Assembly (NCBI GenBank): GCA_017354895.1
Contig: CP071498.1
Coordinates: 1,922,001 to 1,986,000, forward strand
Source: Podospora comata
Taxonomy: Eukaryota > Ascomycota > Sordariomycetes > Sordariales > Podosporaceae
Length of the DNA: 64,000 nucleotides
Direction of reading: 5' to 3'
Part shown: positions 12,343 through 24,812 of the stretch, in pieces
How positions within the stretch are numbered: position 1 is the first letter of the stretch
How the letters are laid out: every line of letters begins with the position of its first letter
Made by a program: the position numbers and the translations under genes
The notes under the pieces: generated by a model
Databases searched by the model: none
What the model saw: only the letters and a program-made list of their open reading frames with translations
What the model was told of the DNA's origin: nothing

Positions 12343-15300
12343 TCAAGCCCTCCCCTTCCCCTTCCCCTTCACCTCCAAAGCAGGAAACTCCTCCTGCTCC
12401 TCCTCCCCCTCCCTCTCCCACTCCCCATTCACCACCCCTTCCTCCCTCTCCTCCCCCAACCTCCTCAACCTCTCCTCCTCCTCCAACATACTCAACCTCA
12501 ATGCCAACGCCAAATCATCATCCATCTCCCCGTCACCACCACCACCACCGCCCAAGTCAACAACACTGTTGACCCCACTAACCCCATTATACCCATACAT
12601 CTTATCCACCATCGCATTCGATCCACTCCCACCACCCCCACCCCCATTCGTAACCCCCTTCCCCTTATCCTTCTTCCCCCTCCCATTAGGTTTCTTAACC
12701 ACCACCTGAAACTCTTGATACATCTCCAGATCCTCCTCACTCTGATTCTGCCCAACCGGAAAATAGCAATCCGTCACCTGCCCCGAAGAATCCCCCCCGC
12801 TCTCCAAAAGCGACAACCTAATCGCCCTCTGCATCTGCGCCTCGAAATCGTCCTCCGTCGTCTCCTCTGGCAAAGGAGCCAAAACCACAGAGGAAGAACT
12901 CGCCCACACGGCAGTGGCAATACCACCATTGGAAATGCTCGGTTCAGGGGTGATGGTCTCAGCAGTGCTGCTGCTACTGCTGCCACTGCTGCTCCCATCC
13001 AACGACCCCAAATCGGCATTCGATCCACTGGCCGTGTCACTTGCGCTGAAGCGGCGCTGTTCATCCAAAAGAAGCGACTCTTCCGAGATCATCTGGGCAT
13101 ACTGCAGCGCTTCCTCCTCGGTGAGCTCAGCAAGACCGACACCAAACCGCTTGCGGAGACGGTCGAGTTCCTTGGAGCGGTGTTCCTGCTCCCTGCGCAT
13201 CTCTGCCGCTTCAGCCGCAATGTACGAGCCAACACCGGCACCATCACGGCGACCAGCCAGCCGCCCGTGAACATCATTGTGACGATGGCGACGCTTGCGT
13301 CCAGTTACTTGGTTGGTAGAGCTGTAGGTCCAGTATCGCAGAAATGTACCAAACGCAAGGACACCACGCAAGGCCGTCGGGTCAGGGTCCAAAAAAATGG
13401 CACCGACCTTGTAGAAGTTGGCGTGTTGGAGAGCAGGGTTCGATTGGAGGATGTGGCGTGGAATGCGTCCCGAGGGTCTGGCGTTGAGCGTTCTTATGGG
13501 CTCAAGCGTCGAGGCCAGAGGGTCCCATGCTTGCACGAGCCCGTCACTACCTCCGTGAACTACATACAACGCCGACACACCCAGACTGGAGATCTCAGGC
13601 GAGTCGGTCTGAATGACTCTCACCGGCTTCACCACGGGGGACGCGTCTCGCGCATTCCACAGCACAATCGACCCGGTGCTGGTGCCAATGGCCAACAAGC
13701 GTGCGCGGCGGCCCGGAATCTCACCCGAAGCATGCCCAGAAGTAGGCGTGCCAGGAGGGTCAGCGAGCTGCGAGCCAGAATGCAGAGGATCTTCGAAAGG
13801 CGCCATGACCGCAAAGGTGGACAGGTCCATGGAGCTCGCCGTAATCTCGGTACTGGCATTGCTCTTGAAAGTGAACTCGGTGAGCTTCCATTCCTCAGAG
13901 TCCGGTTTTGCGGCATTCTCCTCGGTTCGAGGAGTGTTCAGACCAGAGCTGACAGGTGTTTTGCCCGGTCCATTCGGAACCACCTGATCACCGAAAATGG
14001 ACGAATGAAAAGGCTGAGCCAGGGGTGTCGTCGACCCTGAAGGCGTAGTCACCAGAGGCCGACTCTCTGCCCGGACAAGCCTGAGGACAGATGCCTGTTC
14101 GCCCCTGCCATGACCCATGGTGACCACAAAAATGCCTTCTCCAGCTCTGTTTTCATCCCCCCCAGCAAAGTCGACCTCGAGCTTGCGCAGCATGTCCCAG
14201 CCGAGGCACGCCTTCCGCCAATGTTCAGGCTTGTACCGAAAGAACTTTTCGATTTCCTTGGACTCAGCAATGATCTGGTCTTTGTTCAATCTCATAGAAT
14301 TGCAGGGTGATCGGGGTGAGTAAGAGCCACGGACGACGTTCCTATCAAACTCATCAGGTCTAGCCGTACGGCGAGTGGCCTCGATGAGTTCCCAGTAGGC
14401 AGTCCGACCAGAGTACCAGGCGTGCCTGACCATCTGTTCGAGCTTGCCTTTGACCAGGGGCGGCGTGGGAACATCCCGAAGGTAGAATACCTCACCCAAC
14501 GCGTTCAAAGCAACGGCCCAAACTCGACCCAGAGCTTTGCGCTTCAAGCTGTAATTATCATCCACCTTGATGTCGACAACGGGAACACCTGGGCAGAGAA
14601 CCCAGCGAGCGGTCATGTCGCCCTTGGAAAACCGAGGCCCAGTTGAGTCAATGCCTAGCGTGTAAGCAGTTACAACACCGAGCGTAGAACCAGTCATGAT
14701 GCCAACCATGGAGTTTGTCACCTGCATGGGGTTGGGCGTCTTGGCAATCCAAACAGCAGAGACGGCCTCCATGAGCTCCGGGATCTTGGGAATCTCGGGT
14801 TCCATGTCAATAATGACATCGTCCTGGCCCAGATACTTGCCACGCAAGTCTCCAATACCCTTGAAGTACACCCGGCCACCAGGAAAGCCTTCTCCACCAA
14901 CCAATCCATACTGCTGGCTCACATCCAAAACATTTGGAACCGCAGCCAGGCCGTCATCCAGACCCCAAAAGTCAAGGTCGGGGAAAGCCTCATCCAACTG
15001 CTGAAACGAAAAGGGGTCGTCGAGCCCGACCTTGTCCAGTCGACCCGTAGTCGGATCGCTGGCCGTGGCGATACCGAGGTCGCGAGAGCCATGAATGACC
15101 TTGGGTCCTTGCCTGCCACCAGTGAAGTTGGCATGAACGGTCGATATCATCCACGGCAGTTTCGAATTGTACGTCAACACAGCACCGGACTTCTTCTGGC
15201 TGGCTTTCGTAGACGTCCCAACACCACCACTACCCGGCTTTCCACGAACCACGCTCCTGAGCAGACGAGTGCGCAACAAGTACTCGCTGCGCCACGAGGC

Positions 15301-16011
15301 AGACGTGGTCAGCCGAGTGAAGAATCGAACCTCGGACCTGATGACATCATGGTGAGATTCGCCCTCCTGTTCCTTTTGACCAGACTTCTTCGATTCTGCC
15401 AGGGCATCACGCCCAGGGAAGTATCGCAGGAAGGCAGTCCGCCAGGCATAAGGGGTCGTAACAAGCGCATAAAACCGCTTCGACACTAAAGCCACAGCGC
15501 CGTGCGAATCGGGATGGAGGTGGGAGAGGACTTGGGTCAGGAGCTCTACGCGGTGGTCAAAGTCAGCCGCCGGCACCTACGGCTGGGGGCACAGTATCAA
15601 CCAACCATTGGGAAAGTCAGTCAGCTGGGCACTCTTGAAGGGCACGCCATTGCTGGTGGGCTTCGAGTCGGAAGCCGGGCGAGGACTCTGACGGTTCGAG
15701 AGCATCACTGATGATGCATTTTCATATTCCGAGATGCGCTGGCCGGCGACCAGCTCATAGCTTGGAGCAGTATCAACATCGACTTCAACACCAGCGACGT
15801 TCAGTCGGTCCAGCTTGTGGTCGAGCTCGCTGACGTCAAGCTCGCTGCCCCGCGCACCCGGAGAGGGGCTCCGAGCACAGCGCGGGGACTGGCTGCCTGG
15901 CCGAGGCTGAGAGCTGGGGCGACGTATGCCATGTTGGGAGGCGGTGGACGGGGTAGAGTCGGTGGATTTGTGAGTCTCGCTGTTTGAAACTTCAGAAAGC
16001 CCTGATTGCAT
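12343..16011 (-). CDS. F-box protein with beta-propeller-like region and three ubiquitin-interacting motifs (Ufo1-like)
   Basis: This is a probable SCF ubiquitin-ligase substrate receptor. Exon 2 (15576-12343) encodes about 1077 residues. It starts with an F-box, FDHRVELLTQVLSHLHPDSH through FYALVTTPYAWRTAFLRYFP, and continues with a long WD40-like region (for example ALYVVHGGSDGLVQAWDPLA). Three ubiquitin-interacting motifs follow near the C-terminus: EEALQYAQMISEES, FEAQMQRAIRLSLLES and DDDLALALRLSMLEEE, at about residues 940, 1030 and 1142. F-box plus WD-like repeats plus three UIMs is the architecture of budding yeast Ufo1, which helps degrade Ho endonuclease. Exon 2 has no ATG before the F-box, so an upstream exon is needed. 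The best fit is 16011-15646, encoding about 122 Ser/Pro-rich residues, joined by a 69-nt intron with a CTGAC branch site but a weak GTGCCC donor. That joint and the start are the uncertain parts. Confidence 0.8.
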
Positions 16012-17322
16012 AAACCTAGTTTTCCGTGGGAGCCAAGAGGGGGTTCGTTCGGCTGTGCAAGTTCAGGTAGCACAGTCGTTGAGAGTAGTGAGAGAGTGAG
16101 ATGTGCGGATAGCGTGCGTGGTATCGCGGTGATGCTTGGCTCTAACGGTATTTCCTTGTCGTCGCGGCAATTGATTCCAGAGTGACGTGTTTCTGGAGAG
16201 AGAGAAAGATTTTTTCGCGTCGCCAACTTCGGCCGTTGCGCTGTGGGTGAGTTCGGGAGAGTCGCAACGTCCAATTGGCAGGTGGCCCGATCGGGAATCC
16301 GCCGGATGCCCACGGGGGCGCTCTTCTTGGCAACGTTTAATATCGGAAGCTATCCGAGCACCAAGGTAAAAAGCCATCCTTCAATTCTCAACTCCAAAAC
16401 ATTCGATATTGAGAATATGGAAATTCGATTCTTCAACAACCGGTGATGCCGAACAAGCAGTCCCTCCATCATCTAACGTCTCACTTGACAGCACAGACCT
16501 TCAACCTCCTGTTATGAAAGCTGCCTGCCGCCATGACTAGAAGCCTGTCTTCCTGCTTCCCCTATCAACATTACACTAATATCCGTACTATCAAACAGGG
16601 ACCAACACGTCAGTCACCACCCCTTGAAGCTCATCCCCCGTGCTTTATCCACGCCATAGTATCAGCCAAAACGGATCCCCTTCTCGGATCACATCCCGAA
16701 AGCTCATTATGGAGCTTCAACACGGCGGCATCAACAGATTTTCCCCCATCGCTGGCCCGCCCGACTCCGACGTCCCTTCCATTTCTGCTATGTCAGCGGC
16801 TCAGAGGAACAACGTTGACCCTCTGCTTTCTCGCCCACTTCTCTAAACCACCGGTCTAAACTATAGGGGTCATGTAGGTATCTCACCTCTCATGATGGCA
16901 TCCAAGCATAAGAGCGATCATTCCAGCTCCCAACTTCGTATATGTAGATTACGAGGCATGCTCGATAGACATCGGAGCGATCACTTGCTTGCTTGTCCGC
17001 AGGTCATCGTGATTTTATTCATACCGTTCTCAAGAGTGTGGACATGCACGCGGAACAATCTCCAATTTCTCAACGGCCACCCAACACAACCCTCCAAGTC
17101 TCACCCCTTCTCCACTGAGACATATGGCCCACCGCAACTGTGAAAAAGTGATATATCACATATCCGAATTCCGAGTATGGGATGTTGTGTTTTGCAGCCA
17201 GAAATCAGAGACAAATATCCGACACCACGCAGAAGAGACCGGCCCGATAGGATTTTCTTTGCTTGGAAGAAACACGCATTGTACAAATCATGCAGGATAC
17301 GTGCCATCCCGTTCATACACAC

Positions 17323-17351
17323 ATGTTATGCTATGCTATGCTATGCTATGG
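17323..17351. repeat. Pentanucleotide (TATGC)n repeat
   Basis: About five tandem copies of a TATGC-type unit. Confidence 0.85.
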
Positions 17352-18662
17352 CTTCCCTACCTCAAACCTGGACCAACAACAAGCACAACAAGCGTTGTGA
17401 TGAGCTGGCAGTCCAATATCCCACACGAAACGTATCCCTGCCATGGTTCAGTAGAAGTGGATAGCCAGCCAGCTAGGCATGCGGTCTTCTGCGGGCCGCC
17501 CCTTGAAAATTCCCACACTTGTTGCTCGCTCCGAGCGGACAGGCTCAAGTCTTCCGCTGTTCCCCAGCCAGCCAGCCGGTGGGAGATTCCCATAGATGGT
17601 GTTATCACCGACGACCGTTTCCATAGAACTAGTTAGCCTGTCGGGTTTTACAGAAATGTGATTACCTAACCCCCGTCTTGAACCCCCTCCCCCCCAACCC
17701 AAGCCAAAACCACTATCACACAAAACCCCCCACCACTATTGAACTGCCAAACTTCCCTAGATAGAAAGCTTGGTTTAGAGGACGTCCAATCTACCAAATC
17801 AGGCCATTTTGCCAGGTTGTTCCTTTCCTTGCTTCTCTACAGGAGGAGCCTTGTCACCGACCAGTCAAACCTAGCACAAAGGGGTAATTAACCCCCTGTG
17901 GTGCTGGCACGCCCATTCCCTGAGTTCTGTAATGTCAATCAACCGCGGTAATGAACACTCACTCCCTCACTGACTCAAGAACCCCCCCCCAGGGGGCAAA
18001 ACCTGACGACGGCTGCTGCTGCTACGTGGGAATAAAACGGGGAAAAAAAAGTAACAGGTATGTAAAACGGGACCTTGTCCACTCCTCCTTCCGACCATCC
18101 GACCATCACAAAACAAGAGAGCACATACCACCTGCTCATTTCACACCCAACCCCCTCCTCTCTCAAAGGACAACCAAAAAAAAAAAAAAAAAAACCAGGA
18201 TAGAGAAAGAAAAAAGCGGGAGGATTTTGACACCCGGCGGGTCTTCCCGTCTCTTCGCCCCCTCCCCCCCCGCGCCAGATCACCTAGCCCCCCAAAACTT
18301 CTGCTGTATGGGGAACATATTCTTTCTTTTGGTCAGGTTTGTTGTTGATCTCTCCTGTCGACTTCGGTGAAGTGCAGCCACCCTCCCTCTTCCAAGAAGC
18401 AGGTTATGACGATGACATGTGTGTGTAGCCCTCGTCCGACAACCGGACACCGATATCCATCTGCACGTCGTCCTACCCTAAAAGTACTTGCCTACTTTGC
18501 TGCTTGTGCCATCCCCGAGAGAGACACCAACACACAGACGTAACCAAACCCATCATCATTGACAATCCCAACCGACCGGTGGGCTACCTACCGTTACTCC
18601 GTACCTTGAGCACAACAAAAAGTTGTGTATCTCTAAAATCTCGCCCTTTCGAAAAAGTCGTC

Positions 18663-18663
<1 letters not shown>

Positions 18664-18712
<49 letters not shown>
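18664..18712. repeat. (AC)n microsatellite
   Basis: An uninterrupted run of about 24 AC units in the gene-poor region. Confidence 0.95.
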
Positions 18713-18713
<1 letters not shown>

Positions 18714-21700
18714 CGGTAGGTTTCCGAAAAAAATAAAAACAACGACCACAGGGCTTGCTCCCAGCTTCAATCCCAGTCATCGTTCTAGAAAAAGGTGAGC
18801 AAAAAAGCCCCTAGATAACAAGAAAGCTGCAACCCTTTCTGCATCAAGACGCATTAATTAGTCCATCACCAGCAGTCCACTGTGTCCACTGTGTCCACAG
18901 TACCAAGCAAAAAGGAAACAGGATCAAAACAACAGGGGCCGGGGAAGTAAGACAGACAGCACTTCTTGCAGCTGCTTTCTCAGAAAGAAAAAGACTGCCA
19001 TTCCAATTGGTGTGGGTAGCATCGACTTGCCTCCGCGGCACCAAATATTGGGCAAGGGTTTGTTAGGTAGATGGTTGAGATGGGTAGTCAAAAAGTCTTG
19101 GGAGTCAGTAATCCTTGGTAAAGCCCCCATGGGAAAACGAAAAAAAAAAAAACCATCACAAATTCTCATTAACGGCCCACTTTCTGGTGATCAACCAAAC
19201 AAAAAGAAAAAAAGACCACGAAAAAAAAAGAAAGAAAGAAAGAAACCTACCCGCAAGTACAACCCTGACTCCGCTGTTGTCGGATGATGCGCGTCTCGTC
19301 TCGAGAGATCACCGTCCTGGCCAGTGCGTCCCGTGGTCCCGTAGTGCTAAATGTTCGGCAGGTGGACCACCCCCTCCCCTGGGGAATGGTGGGACGAAAG
19401 AGTGTCATTGGGCGTTTCGATCATCCCGTTCTCCTTGCTGCTCGAGGGGTCCGGTCCTCTCTTCCCCGTGAGCCCATCTGGAAAGTTATGCCAGTTGCTG
19501 CCGTCTTCTTAATGAAAAAAAAAAAAAAAAAGCTTGATATCTTTCGCCACGGCAAACCATGATTACTGTGTGTTGTTCCCAGATTTGCGGCCGATTCTGC
19601 AGCTCTCAGAGTCGTATTTTCATGTGGTGAACCGCTGCGTGAAATGGAAATCAGGTTCAACCAAGTCCAGAGGGTGTCACTTGGCGAGGTTCCGGCGTGT
19701 GCTTCCGGCAAGCCGAGTGAGGGGTAATCGCTGTTGTGTGTGCATCGGGGCAACATCAACAAAGCAGGATTAGACCACTGCCGGGGCTTGCTTGCTTCTG
19801 GTAGCATTTCGAATGGAGAAAATAAACGGTGAAAGCTGGCTTCGGGGTGGTCCTTGAGCCCGTCTCTTTTGCTGGGTGATGATGGCTGCGGGTTTGGTCG
19901 AATGATGGTGATGCATGGCGCTCGAAAATGCCGTCGCATCGGGATGGAAAAGTTGCCTGACACCGGCCCTCGAATCCCGCAGGGTGACGTGGTGAGAGGA
20001 GCTTGTCTCATCAGCTCGAACCCGCAGTGAGCGAAGCGGTGAAAAACCCGGGCCACCACACAGGCCGAAAGACCACTGGGACCCGACAGCCTGGGACGAG
20101 CACCTCCACCACCGCCAACTGTTGGACTACCGCAGCAGGTTAGACCACACAACACTATCTCGGTTGGGAGGCCAGCGGGCGTTTGTCCAAAACCAACTCA
20201 TCACTCTTTTGTTGCCGCTTCTTTGACGCGGTGTGATAATTGAATGCGACCTTCTCGTGGAAGGAATTCCAAAAAGACCTCGGCTCCACTTCGGTTTTGT
20301 TTTTCTTCAAGCAACAGCAAGGAAGCCAAGGTTCCAGCCCGTCGGTGCCAGTGGAATCCTCAAAGCGGGGGCGCGTTCCATATTCTAAGAGTGAGCGGCC
20401 CATCCCGTCCACAAGCTCCGTTTTGGACAACGGCGAATGGATGCCGCCCTCTGCCCACCGCACATCCATCGGCATCAAAAAACCACACCATGACGGCATT
20501 GCAAAACGAGACCCTTGAAACGAAGGAACTGGGTCGATCCTCTTGACAGGCAATCGGATCTCAACCGGCAATTTTTGTTTTGTCAGACTGTCAAGGGCCC
20601 GAACGAACGACCAGCTGTTGCTGAGGCTGGTGCTGTGCTTGGCAGCATGGAAAAGCAGCTTGTCTGGCGGACTTACCGACAAAAACTGTTCGTGCCGGCG
20701 AGACGAGACACTGCGGAGCACAATTTGTAAGGCAGCGCAGATCACGCCAGTCGCAGCGGTCCATCAGTCGTCCTCGTGGCTCTTCGGTTGGTTGCAAGGT
20801 TGCGGCCGTCTGTCGACTGCTGTTTCTGGTAATGTAGATTGACGCGGACGGACATGCTGCGATGGCAACGTTTCGCCGGCGACTCGGTTGTGATATCTGC
20901 AGTGTGTGTCCCTCTGTCTGCGTCGTGTCAGCACTCAACTTCCATGTCCCCAGCGCTGTGGGGGGCGCTAAATCGCGCAAAACCGATCCCTGGGGGAAAC
21001 GGAGGGTGCGGCCCGGATTGGTTGGAGGGTTTTTTATCCGGTATTTCGGGACACTCGACGTCGGCGCCAATAAGCATCGTCTTATCTACACACCAGCACA
21101 TGCAGTCGAGACTTATTGCAGGTCGCTGCTTGGTAGACAGGTACCTGCCAGAGAGCCGGGCCAAGCGTGCCAACCAGCTGTTCGCATGACTCCCAGAGAC
21201 ATGTCACCCATTAGCCTGCACCAGGCCGTACAACCACCTCAGGGACTTGCTTGATTAGGCTGGTCCAACATGAACTGGCACGCACCTGCAGTGGATGGCG
21301 CACCAATGGCTTCATGACCAAGCAGAATCTGTGGACGGTGAGGTCGCCTGGGACCACGCGTCTGGACAAACGGCCATGCCATGCCACATGGTTGAGCTGT
21401 GGTCGAGTTGATACGAAGTAGGTAGTTCCACGTCCTTGAGAGAGAAGAGATGGTGGGTGTCCGGCCCAGCAGATGGCTCTCTCGGTCCCCGATGATACGG
21501 CGTTCCTGGTTTCTGGTTTCGGGGTCGGAGGCGCAGATTACCGCTCCCAGTCCGGGGGAGAGGACCGGCCTCTCACGCCGCAAAACTGGGAAATTTTGTG
21601 ATCAAATGCCGACGACAGTGGTCGTCGGGACACGTAACGTTCCTCACGGCATCACTCATTATCGGTACTTGTCAATTCGGCTCGGAGGTGATCGGCAGCT

Positions 21701-22901
21701 TCCAGAAGGCTGGACGACGTCGTGCTTGCACACTTGCCCAGGCGCTGGATAGGTGCCGCTGGTGGTGTGTTGTCAAACTTCCAGTGGAAACGGAGGGACC
21801 TACAAGAAACGGTTGCTGTCCTGGATCAAAGCCAGGGTCTGATGTCTCGGTTCTGAGTGGCTGCTGGGGGCTGGGAGGGCTCCACACCTGAAAATTCTGG
21901 GAGTCGGGCAATTATCCCGTTTGGACGAAGACATGGGGGTCTGCCCCGCACCAACCCCGGTCTCTTGGTCTTCCAAGGGAGAGGCAAGCGAGGTGACTGG
22001 CCAGCCGCCAAATGCTGCACGCTGCCCCAAGCACCTGGGAAATGTGAGTGAGCATTTGCGTGCCGCTCTGTAAGTCCCGTTCCAGTTCCTCCCAGCAAAG
22101 GGAGCGGTTCCCCTCTCGAGCCACTCCATCCTCGAGCCATTGCATCGGGACCAGCCAGTGGCAAAGCAATAGACTGCTCGGTGCACTAAATACCAACTGG
22201 TTTGTTCGCATCCATCAGGTGTCTGGGGTTCTCTCACGCTATTGATAAGCGGGTGTCCTCTGCTCTGGTGCTTCCAAGCCCCATGTTCCCACATTTGGCG
22301 TGGACCTTGCCTGTCCTGTCGACAGTACGGCGCTAGCTGCATGCTCCCTCGTTTCCATCTGCTGGTTCTGCTGGAGCTAGTCTAGCCTGTTGCACCACTG
22401 TGCCCGAGCTGGTGGCTCCGAACCACAGTCCACCGTCCCAGCTTTCTCCTCTTCTTAGCCCACTCCCTCCCCAGCCAACCTGTCCGGCTCCACGGTCTCC
22501 TGCTCTGCTCTCTTCTCTCCCCTTTCCTTTCGACAGAGCACCGGAGCATTGGCACGCAGCACTCGACTTGCTGCCATTGCTGTGTCGAAAACAACGACCC
22601 CGAGGACGACAGGAGTTGTCCCATCAATCCATCGCTCGCGCTGCATCCACGCCGCAGCTGTTTTGTCAGACACAACGACGGGAGACGAACGACCAGGGTT
22701 GTCGAGAGGGATTCCCATTCAAGTGGTTGTTTAACTAACCAACTGGACCACCACCACCACCCTCACTCAGCCTCGCAAATCATTTCGACCGAACTGAGTT
22801 TCGCGACCTTCAGACTAAAGGGATTGACAGCCAGCTGTCATCCATACTGATCGACATATCAACTTAAACCAACGACACAGTACCATCACACCACCGCCAA
22901 C

Positions 22902-24038
22902 ATGAGTTCACCAGCACAAGGGGGACCGTCGATCCCAAAGGAGAAGGACAAGAAGGGGCTTGGAAAGGTTCTGTCTAGGATGAAGACCGTTTTCAAGAAG
23001 GCCGACCCCTCACGCCGTCTTTCGACCTTGGGCGGCTCCAAGGCTGCTGGACCTTCCTCTGCCACTCCTGCTGCACCCGCCAATGAGCCTGCCGAGGAGT
23101 TGATCCCCATCAGGTAGGCGTTCACATCAATTCCAGTGGCAGTAGCAGCAGCGTTGCTAACATTGAAAACGTAGCCCTCCTGCCCAGTCTCTGGCGGCCA
23201 AGAAGCCCGATGATCCCAATGCCATCAGGGTTCCTAGGTCTCAGCTCTTTGCTGAGAGGGCGAAGAAGCTCGGCGAGCTGCATGGTTTGGAGCTGAAGCC
23301 CAGCGAATGGCACTCGACTGAAGGACACGCCCTGCGTGTCGAGAAGCCGATCAAGATGCGCGTGCACAGGAAATGCCATCTGTGCAACACCTCTTTCGGA
23401 CTCGGAAAGGAATGCCCCAAGTGCAAGCACCCTCGCTGCAAGACTTGCCCACGCGTTCCTCCCAAGAGGACCGAGGCCGAGAGGGAGGAAAGCCGCAAGA
23501 AGCGCGCGGCTCTCATCAAGGAGCGCGAGGCGAACCCCCCCATCATCCCCGACTGGGACACGACAGCTAAGAAGGTCGTTCTCAAAAGACCTGCGAAGAC
23601 GGGAGGACAGGATCGCATCTACCAGAAGCAGAGGCAGCGCATCAGGAGAACCTGCTGTCAATGCCAGAAACTGATCCCTGGCGGTACCAAGACGTGCGAG
23701 TGTTGCCAACACACTCGCTGTACCGATTGCCCTCGTGACCCGTACGTTGTGGCTCACCTTTTTCTTTTCCTGCTTTCCGATACTAACAAGTCGACAGAGC
23801 CAAAAAGGACAAATATCCGTTTGGTTACCCAGGTGACGCCCCTGGTACCAAGGTCGGTCATTACACGTGCCTGGACTGCAAGCACAACTTTTCTGAAGAG
23901 CCTTCGGACGACAAAGTTTGTCCCAAGTGTTCATGCAGAAAAACGGAGCGCTTGACACCGCGGAAGGTCCAACCAGAACCAGATCCAGAGGTGGTTAAAA
24001 GCCTGGCGGCCAGACTGGAGAACATTGGGATCTCTTGA
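22902..24038 (+). CDS. Zinc-binding protein with duplicated Cys-rich module, function unknown
   Basis: Three exons are proposed: 22902-23113, 23175-23741 and 23798-24038. Introns are 61 and 56 nt, and the second has a perfect TACTAAC branch site. The product is 339 residues. The N-terminus is basic and disordered (KGLGKVLSRMKTVFKKADPS). Two similar Cys modules follow: CHLCNTSFGLGKECPKCKHP continuing RCKTCPRVPPKR, and CCQCQKLIPGGTKTCECCQH continuing TRCTDCPRDP. They share the CxxC...CxxC..RCxxCPR pattern, which suggests an internal duplication, with a Lys/Arg-rich helix between them. The last exon adds a rubredoxin-like CxxC...CPKCSCR finger. The spacing does not match a canonical RING or C2H2 finger that I can name. 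The gene stands alone between gene-poor tracts of 6.9 and 4.5 kb. Zinc binding is inferred from the Cys pairs; a nucleic-acid or protein-binding role is only a guess. Confidence 0.85.
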
Positions 24039-24777
24039 CGCGAACCATCAGATTTACAAAAGGAGCCTTGACGAGCGGCGAGTCGGAGTAGGCGCGTTTT
24101 CTTTGGATCACCTTCTCGGTGCATTTTTTTTTCTTCTGATCATTTCACATTCAGTATGAGCCCCATTTGCCACGAACATTCTTAGCAGCATTTACGGAGA
24201 TTTCACCATCGATTGTCACTTTTCGTCTTTCCTCAGCCATCACAACACACCCACGGACACGCTCACTACACGGCATGTCAGAGACGTACCCGAACGACAC
24301 TTGATGCATGCATTTAATCAACCCCCCAGGGCACGACAACGACTATCACTTTCTTACGCCGACGACACTGCATTTTAGACGGCAAAAAATTCTGCATTCC
24401 GACTCTTCTCGAATAAACTTGTTCCTGCAGAAAGGAGGATGTGGCAAGGAAGGAGAACACAACCAGGACCAAGGGATCGCTGTGCATCGGGAAATGCGCC
24501 GAAGTCGGAAAGCGGAGGATTTGAAGGAATTGGAGGTTTCAATATAGGGCAGCCGGTGTTATGGGGGGAGCTTGATGCATGATCACGGCGTGGGTCATCC
24601 AACTTGGTTACATTGCGGACCACGGTACCGATTACGTTTGCAGCCTGTCAGCACCAAAGGTTGTTGAGGGAGGGGTAGGGAAAGGAGGGGGTGATTTCAG
24701 TCAAGACAATCACACACAACATGAACGCACACCTCACACCCACAAATTTCACGAAATCCTGCCTAGGAACACCCTAC

Positions 24778-24812
<35 letters not shown>

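Larger units (their letters stand above)
16012..22901. other. Gene-poor region, about 6.9 kb
   Basis: No reading frame here has a recognisable domain, consistent codon use or paired splice signals. The longest frames (for example 19421-20155 and 20155-20745, minus strand) look like chance openings. It holds TATGC and CA microsatellites, several A runs (about 18177-18193, 19140-19152, 19514-19530) and C-rich pyrimidine tracts. It lies upstream of both the F-box gene and the zinc-module gene and may be mostly promoter, long 5' leader or noncoding RNA. Confidence 0.5.

Noticed and set aside
19421-20745. Two adjoining minus-strand frames of 244 and 196 codons
   Set aside because: They abut at stops with no splice signals, and their composition looks like chance openings.
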